This document shows, piece after piece, positions 44,384-52,549 of a stretch of 64,000 nucleotides of DNA (position 1 is its first letter; every line of letters begins with the position of its first letter). The notes beneath the pieces are model-generated. The model was given only the letters and a program-made list of their open reading frames with translations. It made no database searches and was not told the DNA's origin. The translations under genes were made by a program, and so were the position numbers. This DNA is from Chitinophagales bacterium (GTDB taxonomy: Bacteria; Bacteroidota; Bacteroidia; Chitinophagales; Saprospiraceae): NCBI GenBank assembly GCA_017303875.1, contig JAFLBP010000030.1, positions 1-64,000 of the forward strand, given 5' to 3'.

Positions 44384-44487
44384 CGTTACAAAAAGTTGCC
44401 ACGAATGCACGAATGGCTCCGCGCCCGGCATCACAAACCCTAAACCTCCGAACCCACTCATCGTTCATCACTCATCGTTCATCGTTA
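44384..44487. repeat. about 104-bp dispersed repeat, inverted copy 2
   Basis: It is the reverse-complement partner of 42227-42330, about 2.1 kb away. Between them lie gldC, the asparaginase and the lipoprotein gene. Confidence 0.9.
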
Positions 44488-44493
44488 TAAAAC

Positions 44494-44946
44494 ATGTCTG
44501 AGCAGCCAAACGACGCTTTTGTCAATCCCATTGATAAAGATAAAGTGGCCGAAAATCCCGGTCTCCTGCCCTATGCCCACCACGCCGGCAGTGCCATTAT
44601 TCGTCCATTAGACAAAGGCCGTATCCGCGGCAATGCCATGACGGCCATGTACGATCAGACTGATCGGCAGATGGAACAGTTGCGGCAGCAAATGGAAACG
44701 CTGATGCAGCAAGCCAAATCGCTCGATCAGCGGGTGCGCATTTCCGAAATTATTTACCAGGCCGAAATCCCCTTCCGCCCGGTGATACACCATATTTATT
44801 ATCTTTACCTGCGCAGCAGCGATGGCAAACATGTCCTTTCGCTTATCGCACCCGGCGAATGGGGACGCAAAAAGCCCTACGATTATGTCGCTTCCCTGCG
44901 CCTGCTGGGCGACCATACCTGGGAAATCCTGGATGGAAATGTTTAA
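44494..44946 (+). CDS. DUF2452 domain protein
   Basis: This 150-aa cytoplasmic protein shows the features I associate with DUF2452. These are an N-terminal NPGLLPYAHHAGSAIIRP motif, a helical middle (MEQLRQQMETLMQQAK), and a C-terminal HIYYLYLRSSDGKHVLSLI region with PGEWG. It has no signal peptide or membrane segment. The function of the family is unknown. The ATG lies six bases after a repeat element, leaving almost no room for a separate promoter outside the repeat. Confidence 0.8.
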   Translation: MSEQPNDAFVNPIDKDKVAENPGLLPYAHHAGSAIIRPLDKGRIRGNAMTAMYDQTDRQMEQLRQQMETLMQQAKSLDQRVRISEIIYQAEIPFRPVIHHIYYLYLRSSDGKHVLSLIAPGEWGRKKPYDYVASLRLLGDHTWEILDGNV

Positions 44947-45000
44947 TTTTTAATGTTTGATTTTGGATTGATTATCAATACTTTATTGGTCCTGAGTAGC

Positions 45001-45073
45001 TGCCACGAATACACGAATGGCTCCGCGCCATTTACCAAAACACCCAATCACGAAAACACTTAAACACAAAAAC
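45001..45073. repeat. partial repeat copies upstream of the DinB gene
   Basis: 45001-45029 copies part of the 104-bp element (ccacgaatacacgaatggct), and 45037-45073 carries the cacttaaacac-type motif. They form the leader of the DinB-like gene and, unlike elsewhere, do not build a large hairpin. Confidence 0.65.
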
Positions 45074-45076
45074 TTC

Positions 45077-45595
45077 ATGTTTTCATTTGACCTACAGCAT
45101 ACACAAAATGTCAGTGCCCTTCTGGAGCAATTGAGTGTTTACAGTAATGAACAGCTAAATGCCCGTCCGAAGGATGGCGGCTGGTCGCCTTTACAGGTCT
45201 TGCACCACCTCATCTTGTCGGAGACGCTTTCTTTGCAGTACGTAAAGAAAAAAATCAGCTTTGGCGGTCCCTTTGAAACGGTGGGCCTGAAATCCCACTG
45301 GGCAGGTTTTTTATTGAGATTTTACCTCAATACGCCCATTAAATTCAAGGCGCCACCCATGGTCACGACGGAGAAGTTACCCGAATACAGTACCCTCGAG
45401 GCCGCGAAAACGCAATGGCTGGCCATACGGGAGGAATGGAAAAACTTCCTCACTACCTTGGCCCCGGAACTCCACAATAAAGCGATTTATAAGCATCCGG
45501 TTGGCGGTCGGCTGGGCTGGAAACAATTGTATGTTTTTTTTGCCACCCATACCAAGCGACATGAAAAGCAGATTTTTAAGTGTTTGGGTGTTTAG
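45077..45595 (+). CDS. DinB-like (DinB_2) helical-bundle protein
   Basis: This 172-aa protein has the four-helix DinB layout. Metal-ligand-like His residues appear in GGWSPLQVLHHLILSE near the start and ATHTKRHEKQ near the end. DinB-family proteins include thiol transferases and damage-induced proteins; the substrate is unknown. I chose the ATG at 45077, because the longer upstream frame runs through repeat DNA. The last codons (KCLGV, then TAG) are themselves encoded by the start of an intergenic repeat. Confidence 0.8.
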   Translation: MFSFDLQHTQNVSALLEQLSVYSNEQLNARPKDGGWSPLQVLHHLILSETLSLQYVKKKISFGGPFETVGLKSHWAGFLLRFYLNTPIKFKAPPMVTTEKLPEYSTLEAAKTQWLAIREEWKNFLTTLAPELHNKAIYKHPVGGRLGWKQLYVFFATHTKRHEKQIFKCLGV

Positions 45596-45720
45596 GTGTT
45601 TTAGTGTTTACCTTAGTAGCCATACGCAACGCTATTCGTGCATTCGTGGCTTTTTGCGTGTTTAAGTGTTTTAGCATCTGTATGTCAATTACTAAAACAC
45701 TTAAACACGAAACCTCTAAA
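45582..45720. repeat. compound intergenic repeat between convergent genes
   Basis: It includes a perfect 17-bp-arm hairpin (45658-45674 and 45692-45708, arm gtgtttaagtgttttag), a copy of cattcgtggc-type sequence (45618-45657) and outer arms. It lies between the DinB and LptD stop codons and probably acts as a two-way terminator. Confidence 0.8.
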
Positions 45721-45727
45721 ACACTTG

Positions 45728-48448
45728 CTAAAAAGTCACCGGCCTTTCAAAGTTATTTTTCCGGTAGGGCACTTTGAGGAATTCCAGCGAACCGGGTTTT
45801 ACCTGAATGGAGAAGAGGTAAACATTACGGGTAGGTTGCCAGCTCAGGCTCATTTCCCAGCAGTGCAGATCGCGGATAAAAGAAATATCAGGGTATCCGA
45901 TCGTGCCTTGCTTGAGGTTGTAGGAAATGTTGCCGATATTGATTCGCCAGTTGCTGGAAAGCTGAATCGGACCGGAAACGCTGAAATCGTGGAAGGACAT
46001 CAGGAAGGTATCGCGCACCGTACCAAAGCCATTGGCGACGAGGCGGCGTTCAAAACCAATGTTGTAGGCGATGCGGAAATCCTTGATCCAGGATGCCAGA
46101 TCGTCGTTGTCGCGCCGCTGCGCAGGCGTGCCTCCACTACCCTTTTCGCCTTTGTTGTTCTTGAAAAAATCGCTGAGTTGCCCGATGGTGAGGTTGGTTG
46201 TCAGACGCACATTCAGGTTCGACATCCTGAATAATTTCCCTTCTTCCTTGATCGTAAATCGATTGATACGATTGCCCCTGGCGTCATTAATATACGGATC
46301 GAGGGTTAAGCCCCAGTTGATATTTGTAATGCCCTTGAAAAAGCGGAAAACCCCTCCGGTGGTTACCGGACTCCATTTAAGGCTGTCGGCCGATAAATTA
46401 TAATTGCCGCTGAAGGTCAAATTATCAAATATCCTTTTTTTGATAAGGGTATCTTTTTTAGCATTGAAGTATTTGAATTCCAACAAGTTAGCTAAACTAT
46501 AGCCGATGGAAACGCTTTGTCTGGAAAAGCTGGGTTTCCCGAAAATCCCTTCGTCAAAAATCCCGTAACGCACGGTATCGTTGTAGGCGCGCCGCAAATC
46601 GGTTTCCACTTCGCGGAAGTATCCCCATTTGGGTTTTGTAAAATCGGGCGCAAAACTGACACTCGCAGAGGGCGTGAGTTTGTGTCGGAACCCACGGAAC
46701 CAGCCGTGTTTGAATTTTTGCGTCCAGAATAAAACCGTATTTGCCGAAATACTGGTGTTAAAATTCCGATACGAATAAAAGCCCCATTTGCGGATCGTAG
46801 TATCGATACCGTACTGCGATTTGGATTCATTAATGGTCGTAGACAATACCTCTCCGTTGATCGGGTTGCGGAGGGTATCATACACCAACCTTCTTTCATT
46901 AAGTAATTGTTTTTCAATTACATAAGGGTACCAGTTTTCTTCGAGGTTAACCGAAGGGGCAATATTGATGTATTTGAACAGCTTGAAGTTAAAATCCGTA
47001 CTTGCCCGGTGAGCCATACCCATTTTTGCTTTCTGGAGGGTCTGACGGGTAAACAAGGTGGTATCGGTTGCCTGAAAGGTATTTTGGAGCTGATTGCTGT
47101 AAGTCAGCGAGATCTTTTCATACCATGCATTTCTTGTAATTTTTCCTTTAAAAGGATAGATACGTTGCATGTTAAACTGCACATTGGGCAGGTTGATGGT
47201 CATTTGGCGCGATTGCGTATTCTGGGAATGGTTCATGGAGGCGCTCAACTGAAAAGGCTTGCCCGGAAAACGCTGGGTATAGTTCAGGTTGGAGCTGAGG
47301 TTGTTCTGAATAACGCTTTGGTAGTCGTTTCGGTTACGACTTTGGTCGCGGTTGGTTTCAATGTTAACGGTGCCGCTGAAATTACGGGTCGGATGCGCTT
47401 TCTGATGCTGGCGGTGGCTCCAGGTGAGGCGGAAAGAACGGAATGCTTCTTTTTCCGCACGCGCATTTTCCCGTACCCGACGATTGAAGGAAATGAGAAA
47501 ATTACCGTTGTTTTTGTAGATGTAATCGTAGCGTGTGTCTAAGCTGATCCCCAAACTTCCGCTCACATAGGCATTGAACAAAATCTTTGCGTCCATGTGC
47601 TCGTTGATGGGCTGGTACCAGCCAAAATTGCGCAAACCCAGGCCCTCCTGATCTGCAAATTCAAAATCCTGAGGAATAATCAAGCCGGCTTTTCTGGTTT
47701 TGGTAATCGGAAAAAAGCCGAATGGCAGTACAAGCGGGGTTGGAATACCGGCGATTTCCACGTTTGAAAATCCGGTGACAACCATTTTATCGGGAATGAC
47801 CTTTAATTTTTTGGTATGAATACCGAAGTGTGGGTGCGGGGCATCGCAGGTGGTCAGGATGGCATCGCTGTTGTAAATGATATTTTTTTTCGTGGTGTCG
47901 GCCGAACCGATGAACTTGGCTCTTTGCCCCAGTACAAAGATATCCTCCTGCTGGCTCCGGGCTTCGTAAATGATCCCTTTTCGGGTGCTGAAATTATAGC
48001 GCAGTTTATTCGCGGTAAAGGCCTGGTCTTTGTCCTTAAAATCAGGAAAACCAACCATCTGGCCCGCAGTATCTCGGATGCCCTCGGCGCTGATCTCATT
48101 TTTACCGTAATCAAGTAAAATATAACCCGCTTTTACGGTCAGGGAGGTATATTTCACCTCTGCATTGCCGTACAGGTGCACCTGTTTGTTGATGACATCA
48201 AACCACATGGAGTCCTGGGCTTTGTAGTCCACAATGTCGTCAATACCCTCCGAAGCGATTTTAACTTTACTCAAATCCACCACCGCGGAATCAAGCGGCG
48301 TGCTGATGCCGGGCGTGGGCGCAATAGAATCTGCGCGGGCAGATACGGAACGTGCCGTTCCCGGCGTTATCTGCCCGAAAGCCATTACTGCTTGAAAAGA
48401 GCAGATAATTGCTAATAATAAACGATATTTGCCGAAATTTTTCTTCAA
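45728..48448 (-). CDS. lptD: LPS-assembly outer-membrane protein LptD (Bacteroidota type)
   Basis: LptD inserts lipopolysaccharide into the outer leaflet. The 906-aa protein has a signal peptide and an N-terminal OstA-like domain (about 90-260, with LYGNAEVKYTSLTVKAGYIL and TTCDAPHPHFGIHTKKLKVI). A large barrel with alternating strands follows, ending in an aromatic strand (FERPVTF). The Cys in TTCDAPHPH is typical of this subgroup. It is divergent from the cell-wall amidase and MCE genes, an arrangement I have seen in other Bacteroidota. Length is near normal for the phylum. Confidence 0.9.
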   Translation of the reverse strand: MKKNFGKYRLLLAIICSFQAVMAFGQITPGTARSVSARADSIAPTPGISTPLDSAVVDLSKVKIASEGIDDIVDYKAQDSMWFDVINKQVHLYGNAEVKYTSLTVKAGYILLDYGKNEISAEGIRDTAGQMVGFPDFKDKDQAFTANKLRYNFSTRKGIIYEARSQQEDIFVLGQRAKFIGSADTTKKNIIYNSDAILTTCDAPHPHFGIHTKKLKVIPDKMVVTGFSNVEIAGIPTPLVLPFGFFPITKTRKAGLIIPQDFEFADQEGLGLRNFGWYQPINEHMDAKILFNAYVSGSLGISLDTRYDYIYKNNGNFLISFNRRVRENARAEKEAFRSFRLTWSHRQHQKAHPTRNFSGTVNIETNRDQSRNRNDYQSVIQNNLSSNLNYTQRFPGKPFQLSASMNHSQNTQSRQMTINLPNVQFNMQRIYPFKGKITRNAWYEKISLTYSNQLQNTFQATDTTLFTRQTLQKAKMGMAHRASTDFNFKLFKYINIAPSVNLEENWYPYVIEKQLLNERRLVYDTLRNPINGEVLSTTINESKSQYGIDTTIRKWGFYSYRNFNTSISANTVLFWTQKFKHGWFRGFRHKLTPSASVSFAPDFTKPKWGYFREVETDLRRAYNDTVRYGIFDEGIFGKPSFSRQSVSIGYSLANLLEFKYFNAKKDTLIKKRIFDNLTFSGNYNLSADSLKWSPVTTGGVFRFFKGITNINWGLTLDPYINDARGNRINRFTIKEEGKLFRMSNLNVRLTTNLTIGQLSDFFKNNKGEKGSGGTPAQRRDNDDLASWIKDFRIAYNIGFERRLVANGFGTVRDTFLMSFHDFSVSGPIQLSSNWRINIGNISYNLKQGTIGYPDISFIRDLHCWEMSLSWQPTRNVYLFSIQVKPGSLEFLKVPYRKNNFERPVTF

Positions 48449-48485
48449 AACGTCAGAACATTCTTGTTTTTAGGCGCTAATCATA

Positions 48486-48493
48486 CAATTTTG
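48486..48493 (+). promoter_or_regulatory. candidate -7 box CAATTTTG before the amidase gene
   Basis: One mismatch to TAnnTTTG, ending six bases before the chosen ATG, the same spacing as at 41073-41080. Confidence 0.35.
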
Positions 48494-48499
48494 ACTCTT

Positions 48500-49738
48500 A
48501 TGAGATCAAAAATCGCCCTACGAACGCTAACCTGCGGTATATTGTGGCTATTTTTACACAACTTTAACGTAGGGGCGCCGCTTTACGGGCAACCCAAACC
48601 GACTGAGCATGCCCAAAGCGGGGGCAAAAGTATTTATAAAATCAAGAAGGTGGTACTCGATGCAGGACATGGTGGAAAAGATCCTGGCTGCATCGGCGGT
48701 CACAGTAAGGAAAAACACAACACGCTGGCCATCGCCCTGCGTGTCGGGCAGTACATCAAAGCCAATTTTCCGGAGATCGAAGTGATCTACACGCGTGATA
48801 AAGATGAATTCATCGAACTCAACGAACGCGCCGCCATTGCCAATCGAAACAAAGCCGATTTGTTCATCAGCATTCACTGCAACTCCATTCCCTCTGCTAC
48901 GGTGGAAGGCTCGGAAACCTATGTGCTTGGTTTGCACCGCGCCGAAGACAACCTCGCTGTGGCCAAGCGGGAAAATGCCTCTATTTATTTAGAAGAAAAT
49001 TACAAACAAAACTACGGCGGTTACGACCCCGCAAGTCCGGAAGCGCACATCATGAGCGCTATGTGGCAAAGCGCCTATCTGGAGCAAAGTATTTTGTTTG
49101 CCTCCTACATTCAGCAATACGCACACGCAACAGCAGCGCGCAAGGATAAGGGCGTCCGGCAGGCCGGCTTCCTGGTACTGCGCGAAACGGCGATGCCTGC
49201 GGCCTTGTTTGAAACCGGCTACCTGACCAACAACAAAGAAGATGCCTTTCTGGCCTCCGATGAAGGCAGGGATTTGATGGCCCGTGCCATCTACGAAGGT
49301 TTTCGCGATTACAAAGTACACATGGAAACCGGCAGCGAAGTGCTGGCCAAACAGGAAGCGCGCAAACGCCCGACTATTGTGCCGCCTCCCCCACCCGCTG
49401 CCCCCAAAGTGGTGGCCGTAAAACAGCAGGTGCCGGAAACGCAGACGCCGGTAAAAACCAATGTTGCGCCGCCGGTAAAAAATACGCCGGAAAGTGTAAA
49501 ACCGGCGCCGCCGGCGCCGGTGAAAGAGCATTATAAAATACTGCTGATGAGCTGGGCAAGCAAGGTTGATCGGAACACCGGAAAATTTGCTTTACTGGAT
49601 AAAGTCGAAGAAGTTTTTGCAGACGGGAAATACCACTACTTTTACGGCGATTATGCCCAGCGCAGCGAGGCAGAAAAAATTTTACCCGAAATTCAGAATC
49701 TGGGATTTAAAGGCGCTACGGTTCAAAAAGCGAAATAA
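48500..49738 (+). CDS. N-acetylmuramoyl-L-alanine amidase with SPOR domain
   Basis: This zinc amidase cleaves the lactyl-L-Ala bond of peptidoglycan. The 412-aa protein has an N-terminal signal-like helix and an Amidase_3 domain with LDAGHGGKDPG (zinc His), FISIHCNS (zinc His) and ALFETGYLTN (catalytic Glu). A Pro/Val-rich linker leads to a C-terminal SPOR domain (about 345-412), which binds denuded septal glycan. It therefore acts in the periplasm at division sites. I chose ATG 48500 over 48464, since a -7 box lies just before it. It is followed after 30 bases by the MCE gene, probably in one operon. Confidence 0.93.
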   Translation: MRSKIALRTLTCGILWLFLHNFNVGAPLYGQPKPTEHAQSGGKSIYKIKKVVLDAGHGGKDPGCIGGHSKEKHNTLAIALRVGQYIKANFPEIEVIYTRDKDEFIELNERAAIANRNKADLFISIHCNSIPSATVEGSETYVLGLHRAEDNLAVAKRENASIYLEENYKQNYGGYDPASPEAHIMSAMWQSAYLEQSILFASYIQQYAHATAARKDKGVRQAGFLVLRETAMPAALFETGYLTNNKEDAFLASDEGRDLMARAIYEGFRDYKVHMETGSEVLAKQEARKRPTIVPPPPPAAPKVVAVKQQVPETQTPVKTNVAPPVKNTPESVKPAPPAPVKEHYKILLMSWASKVDRNTGKFALLDKVEEVFADGKYHYFYGDYAQRSEAEKILPEIQNLGFKGATVQKAK

Positions 49739-49768
49739 ATCCATAACCTGTTCAAATTCAAGCAAATA

Positions 49769-50869
49769 ATGCTAAAATTTAGCAATGAAGTTCGCGTCGC
49801 GATCCTTGCGTTCGTCGCGCTCGCCCTCGGATACTGGGGCTTTAATTTTCTCAAAGGCAGAAACCTGCTCACCCCTTCACAGGTATTTTACGTCAAATAT
49901 CCACACGTCGATCAACTGCGCGCTTCCGCACCGGTTTTCCTGAAAGGCCTTCAGGTCGGTATGGTAAAAGACGTATACGTTGATCCTCAGGACGACAGCA
50001 CCATCACCGTTGTGCTGAATATTGAAAGCCGGTTTGATATTCCAAAAACCACCCAGGCCTTTATCATTTCACAGAGCGTCATGGGGGTAAAATGTATCGA
50101 CCTGATTCCCGGCTCCTCCTGCGAAGGAAAAGACTGTGCCCAAAGTGGCGATTACCTGCAAGGCCGCCTGAAAGGCACCCTCGAAAGCCTCATCGGCCAA
50201 CCCAAAGACATTGATAAGTACACCGAGCGTATACGCGCCGGCCTGACCATCGACATGGACTCGCTGGCCAAAGCCAATCCGGAGAGTATGGCCGGAACGG
50301 TGCAGGCGCTTGACCAAACCATCCGCGATCTGCGCGATGTGATGGGCAACCTGAAAACCATGATGTCCGCCTCTTCCAGTAGTTTTGTCAAAACCGCAAA
50401 AAATGCAGAAGCCTTCTCCAATGTGCTGAGCAGCAACAGCGACGAGCTGAGCGAGATGATCGCCAACCTCAAAGCGGTGAGCAAGCAATTGGAAAATGCC
50501 CAACTCGACAGCAGTTCCATCGCAGCCCGCAAAGCCATCGAATCGGTAACCACCTCGCTGACCGATTTGCGCGGTACGCTCAACAGCACGCAGCGCACCA
50601 TCAACCGCGTGGACACCCTGGCGCAAGGCCTTATTCAGGGCAAAGGAAATGCCGGTAAACTGCTCACCGATGAGCAACTCTACGACCACCTCAACCGCCT
50701 GTCCTATAACCTGGAACTGATTAGCCAGGACATGCGCCTGCACCCGGAACGCTACACCAAAATCAAGGTGAAACTTTTCGGGAAACACAAAAGCAAACCC
50801 TACCAGTATCCGGTAGATGATCCGGCCTACAAGGCACATATGGACTCCACCTTAAAGGCAAAGCAATAA
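49769..50869 (+). CDS. MlaD/MCE-family lipid transport protein
   Basis: MCE proteins form rings or tubes that carry phospholipids between inner and outer membranes. This 366-aa protein has one N-terminal membrane helix (about 8-27) and an MCE domain (about 35-120, with FYVKYPHVDQLRASAPVFLK and GVKCIDLIPG). A long helical region (about 150-330) likely forms the tube. Length matches single-MCE Bacteroidota members. No permease or ATPase gene is adjacent; only the amidase and a methyltransferase flank it. Its stop is directly followed by the next ATG. Confidence 0.9.
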   Translation: MLKFSNEVRVAILAFVALALGYWGFNFLKGRNLLTPSQVFYVKYPHVDQLRASAPVFLKGLQVGMVKDVYVDPQDDSTITVVLNIESRFDIPKTTQAFIISQSVMGVKCIDLIPGSSCEGKDCAQSGDYLQGRLKGTLESLIGQPKDIDKYTERIRAGLTIDMDSLAKANPESMAGTVQALDQTIRDLRDVMGNLKTMMSASSSSFVKTAKNAEAFSNVLSSNSDELSEMIANLKAVSKQLENAQLDSSSIAARKAIESVTTSLTDLRGTLNSTQRTINRVDTLAQGLIQGKGNAGKLLTDEQLYDHLNRLSYNLELISQDMRLHPERYTKIKVKLFGKHKSKPYQYPVDDPAYKAHMDSTLKAKQ

Positions 50870-51415
50870 ATGGCCATACGGCATCTGTATGAACAATACG
50901 GCGCCGAAGGCTACTACAAAGAGCATGGCGACGCATACGAAAATCCGCATTTTGCGGAAATAGATGCGCTTATCCGTCAGAATTTCGACTTTATTGACAC
51001 CTCCGCCGGGGTACTCGACCTGGCGGCCGGGGGCGGAGAGGTCAGTTCAACCCTGCAACACCTCGGTATTCAAAATATCAGGGGATGTGACCCGTTTACG
51101 GATGCCTTGTATCGCAAACAAACCGGCCTGGAATGCTGGAACTTCAGTTTTGAAGACATTATCCGAAACGGGTTGCCGCAGGATTATTATTTTTCAAGCG
51201 TGATCTGTTCTTTTGCGATGCATTTATGTCCTGAAAAACAATTGTATGCTCTGTGTACGCAGTTGTTCGACCGGAGTCCGCAGCTGTTTATCATTACGCC
51301 GCACAAACGCCCCGAGCTGGAAAAACTGAGTGGTATTGAACTTGTCCACGAAGATTTTGTTCTTACCCCTCGTGGCAAGCAGGTACGCCTGAAAATGTAC
51401 CATCGGCTATACTGA
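50870..51415 (+). CDS. class I SAM-dependent methyltransferase-like protein
   Basis: This is a 181-aa protein with a Rossmann-like SAM-binding motif VLDLAAGGGEVS (about 48-59), an acidic end of strand 2 (GCDPF) and a following FSSVICSFAMHLCP motif. It is short for a methyltransferase and lacks an obvious substrate domain. It starts on the base after the MCE stop, so it is translationally linked. The substrate is unknown. Confidence 0.75.
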   Translation: MAIRHLYEQYGAEGYYKEHGDAYENPHFAEIDALIRQNFDFIDTSAGVLDLAAGGGEVSSTLQHLGIQNIRGCDPFTDALYRKQTGLECWNFSFEDIIRNGLPQDYYFSSVICSFAMHLCPEKQLYALCTQLFDRSPQLFIITPHKRPELEKLSGIELVHEDFVLTPRGKQVRLKMYHRLY

Positions 51416-51476
51416 TTTAACAGTTCCCGACGAGCCTGAACCCATATTATTTAACATCAACACACAATTTCCTGAT

Positions 51477-51914
51477 ATGGCACATTTCAAACGTACAGCA
51501 ACTGCTGAATGGCAAGGTACCGGCGCTGAAGGCAATGGCGTCCTGAACGGACCTTCCGGTGTATTCCAAGACACTCCCTACTCCTTCAAAGCGCGTTTTC
51601 AAAATGAAGACGGTAAAGCTGGCACTAACCCGGAGGAGCTGATTGCAGCCGCACACGCCGGTTGCTACGTGATGGCCCTGAGTTTTCAGCTCAGCGGCGC
51701 CGGCTTCCCACCGAATAAACTGCATTGCAGCGCTACCATTGACATGGAAAAAGGCGACAGCGGCTGGGCTTTTGCCAAAATCACCCTCGAACTCGACGCT
51801 GATGTGCCCGGTATCGAGCACGAACAACTCATCGAATTGGCCAACGCCGCCAAAGCCGGTTGTCCGGTTAGCCGCGCACTCGGCGCAGTACCCATCGAAC
51901 TGCAAATAAAGTAA
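51477..51914 (+). CDS. OsmC-family peroxiredoxin
   Basis: OsmC/Ohr proteins reduce organic hydroperoxides with a pair of cysteines. This 145-aa protein has both (Cys63 in AHAGCYVMAL and Cys129 in AKAGCPVSRAL), and the family start HFKRTATAEW. The mid-region TNPEELIAAAHAGC is characteristic of the OsmC subgroup. It is likely cytoplasmic. It is convergent with a lipoprotein gene, and a giant hairpin spans the gap including both stop codons. Confidence 0.94.
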   Translation: MAHFKRTATAEWQGTGAEGNGVLNGPSGVFQDTPYSFKARFQNEDGKAGTNPEELIAAAHAGCYVMALSFQLSGAGFPPNKLHCSATIDMEKGDSGWAFAKITLELDADVPGIEHEQLIELANAAKAGCPVSRALGAVPIELQIK

Positions 51915-52029
51915 GAGAACGATGAACTATGAATGATGAATGATGAATGAAGTGTGTTCAGGTGTTACTCAAATTCTAAAACACTAAAACACCTCATCAT
52001 TCATCATTCATCATTCATCATTCTCTTAC
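51911..52029. repeat. giant stop-to-stop inverted repeat (about 119 bp)
   Basis: The outer arms gtaagagaa (51911-51919) and ttctcttac (52021-52029) contain the two TAA stop codons. Inside are matching gatgaatgatgaatga / tcattcatcattcatc arms and an inner ggtgtt/aacacc pair. The whole gap between convergent genes is one long imperfect hairpin. Confidence 0.85.
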
Positions 52030-52514
52030 TTGCATTTCAGTGTAATAAGGGCGGTTTCAATTTCATTACTTTTATGGCCTGCCCTGTCCTGAATATAGAT
52101 GCGATAAAAAACAGTGTCCCATGCAACGGGAACTTCGCTGCAGGTAAGGGGAATTTGCCCCGGCGGATTATAAATGCAGCAAGTGCTTGGAATAACGATG
52201 CTGATTTCTCCTGAAATACCATTTCCAACACCTTGTTCGCCCACGTATGGAATGCGGTAGGGCGGTTTGGCGAAGCTGTCGCGGCCGTCGCTGATAAAAA
52301 TATCCGGCGTTTGGTTATTCTCAAATCCCAGGTCGCCATCGCCGTCTGTAAAGCTGAAGGTAACCAGAATACTGTCGTTGCCGAGCGGCGTTTGCAGCAT
52401 CTGGGTTTTGGACATACGTTCGAATGCAATTACCGGTTCAATCGGGTAATCAGGGGGTTGCAGGCAAGCCACAAGCAGGCTGAACAGGAAAAAAACAGGC
52501 AGGACTTTTTTCAT
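52026..52514 (-). CDS. lipoprotein of unknown function
   Basis: This is a 162-aa protein with a lipoprotein signal (MKKVLPVFFLFSLLVACLQ; lipobox LVAC). The mature part has an Asp-rich loop in FSFTDGDGDLGFENNQTPDI, possibly calcium-binding, and a C-terminal strand YRIYIQDRAGHKSNEIET that resembles Ig-like or cadherin-like edges. I chose the ATG at 52514; a longer frame would lose the lipobox position. Similar '…DGDGDLG…' lipoproteins are common in Bacteroidota, with no known role. It is divergent from the LuxE-like gene. Confidence 0.8.
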   Translation of the reverse strand: MKKVLPVFFLFSLLVACLQPPDYPIEPVIAFERMSKTQMLQTPLGNDSILVTFSFTDGDGDLGFENNQTPDIFISDGRDSFAKPPYRIPYVGEQGVGNGISGEISIVIPSTCCIYNPPGQIPLTCSEVPVAWDTVFYRIYIQDRAGHKSNEIETALITLKCK

Positions 52515-52537
52515 GGAAAGGTGTTGAATTATTAGTT

Positions 52538-52545
52538 CAAAGATA
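52538..52545 (-). promoter_or_regulatory. Bacteroidota -7 box TATCTTTG for the lipoprotein gene
   Basis: A perfect TAnnTTTG match on the minus strand lies 23 bases before the ATG at 52514. Confidence 0.55.
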
Positions 52546-52549
52546 CACA

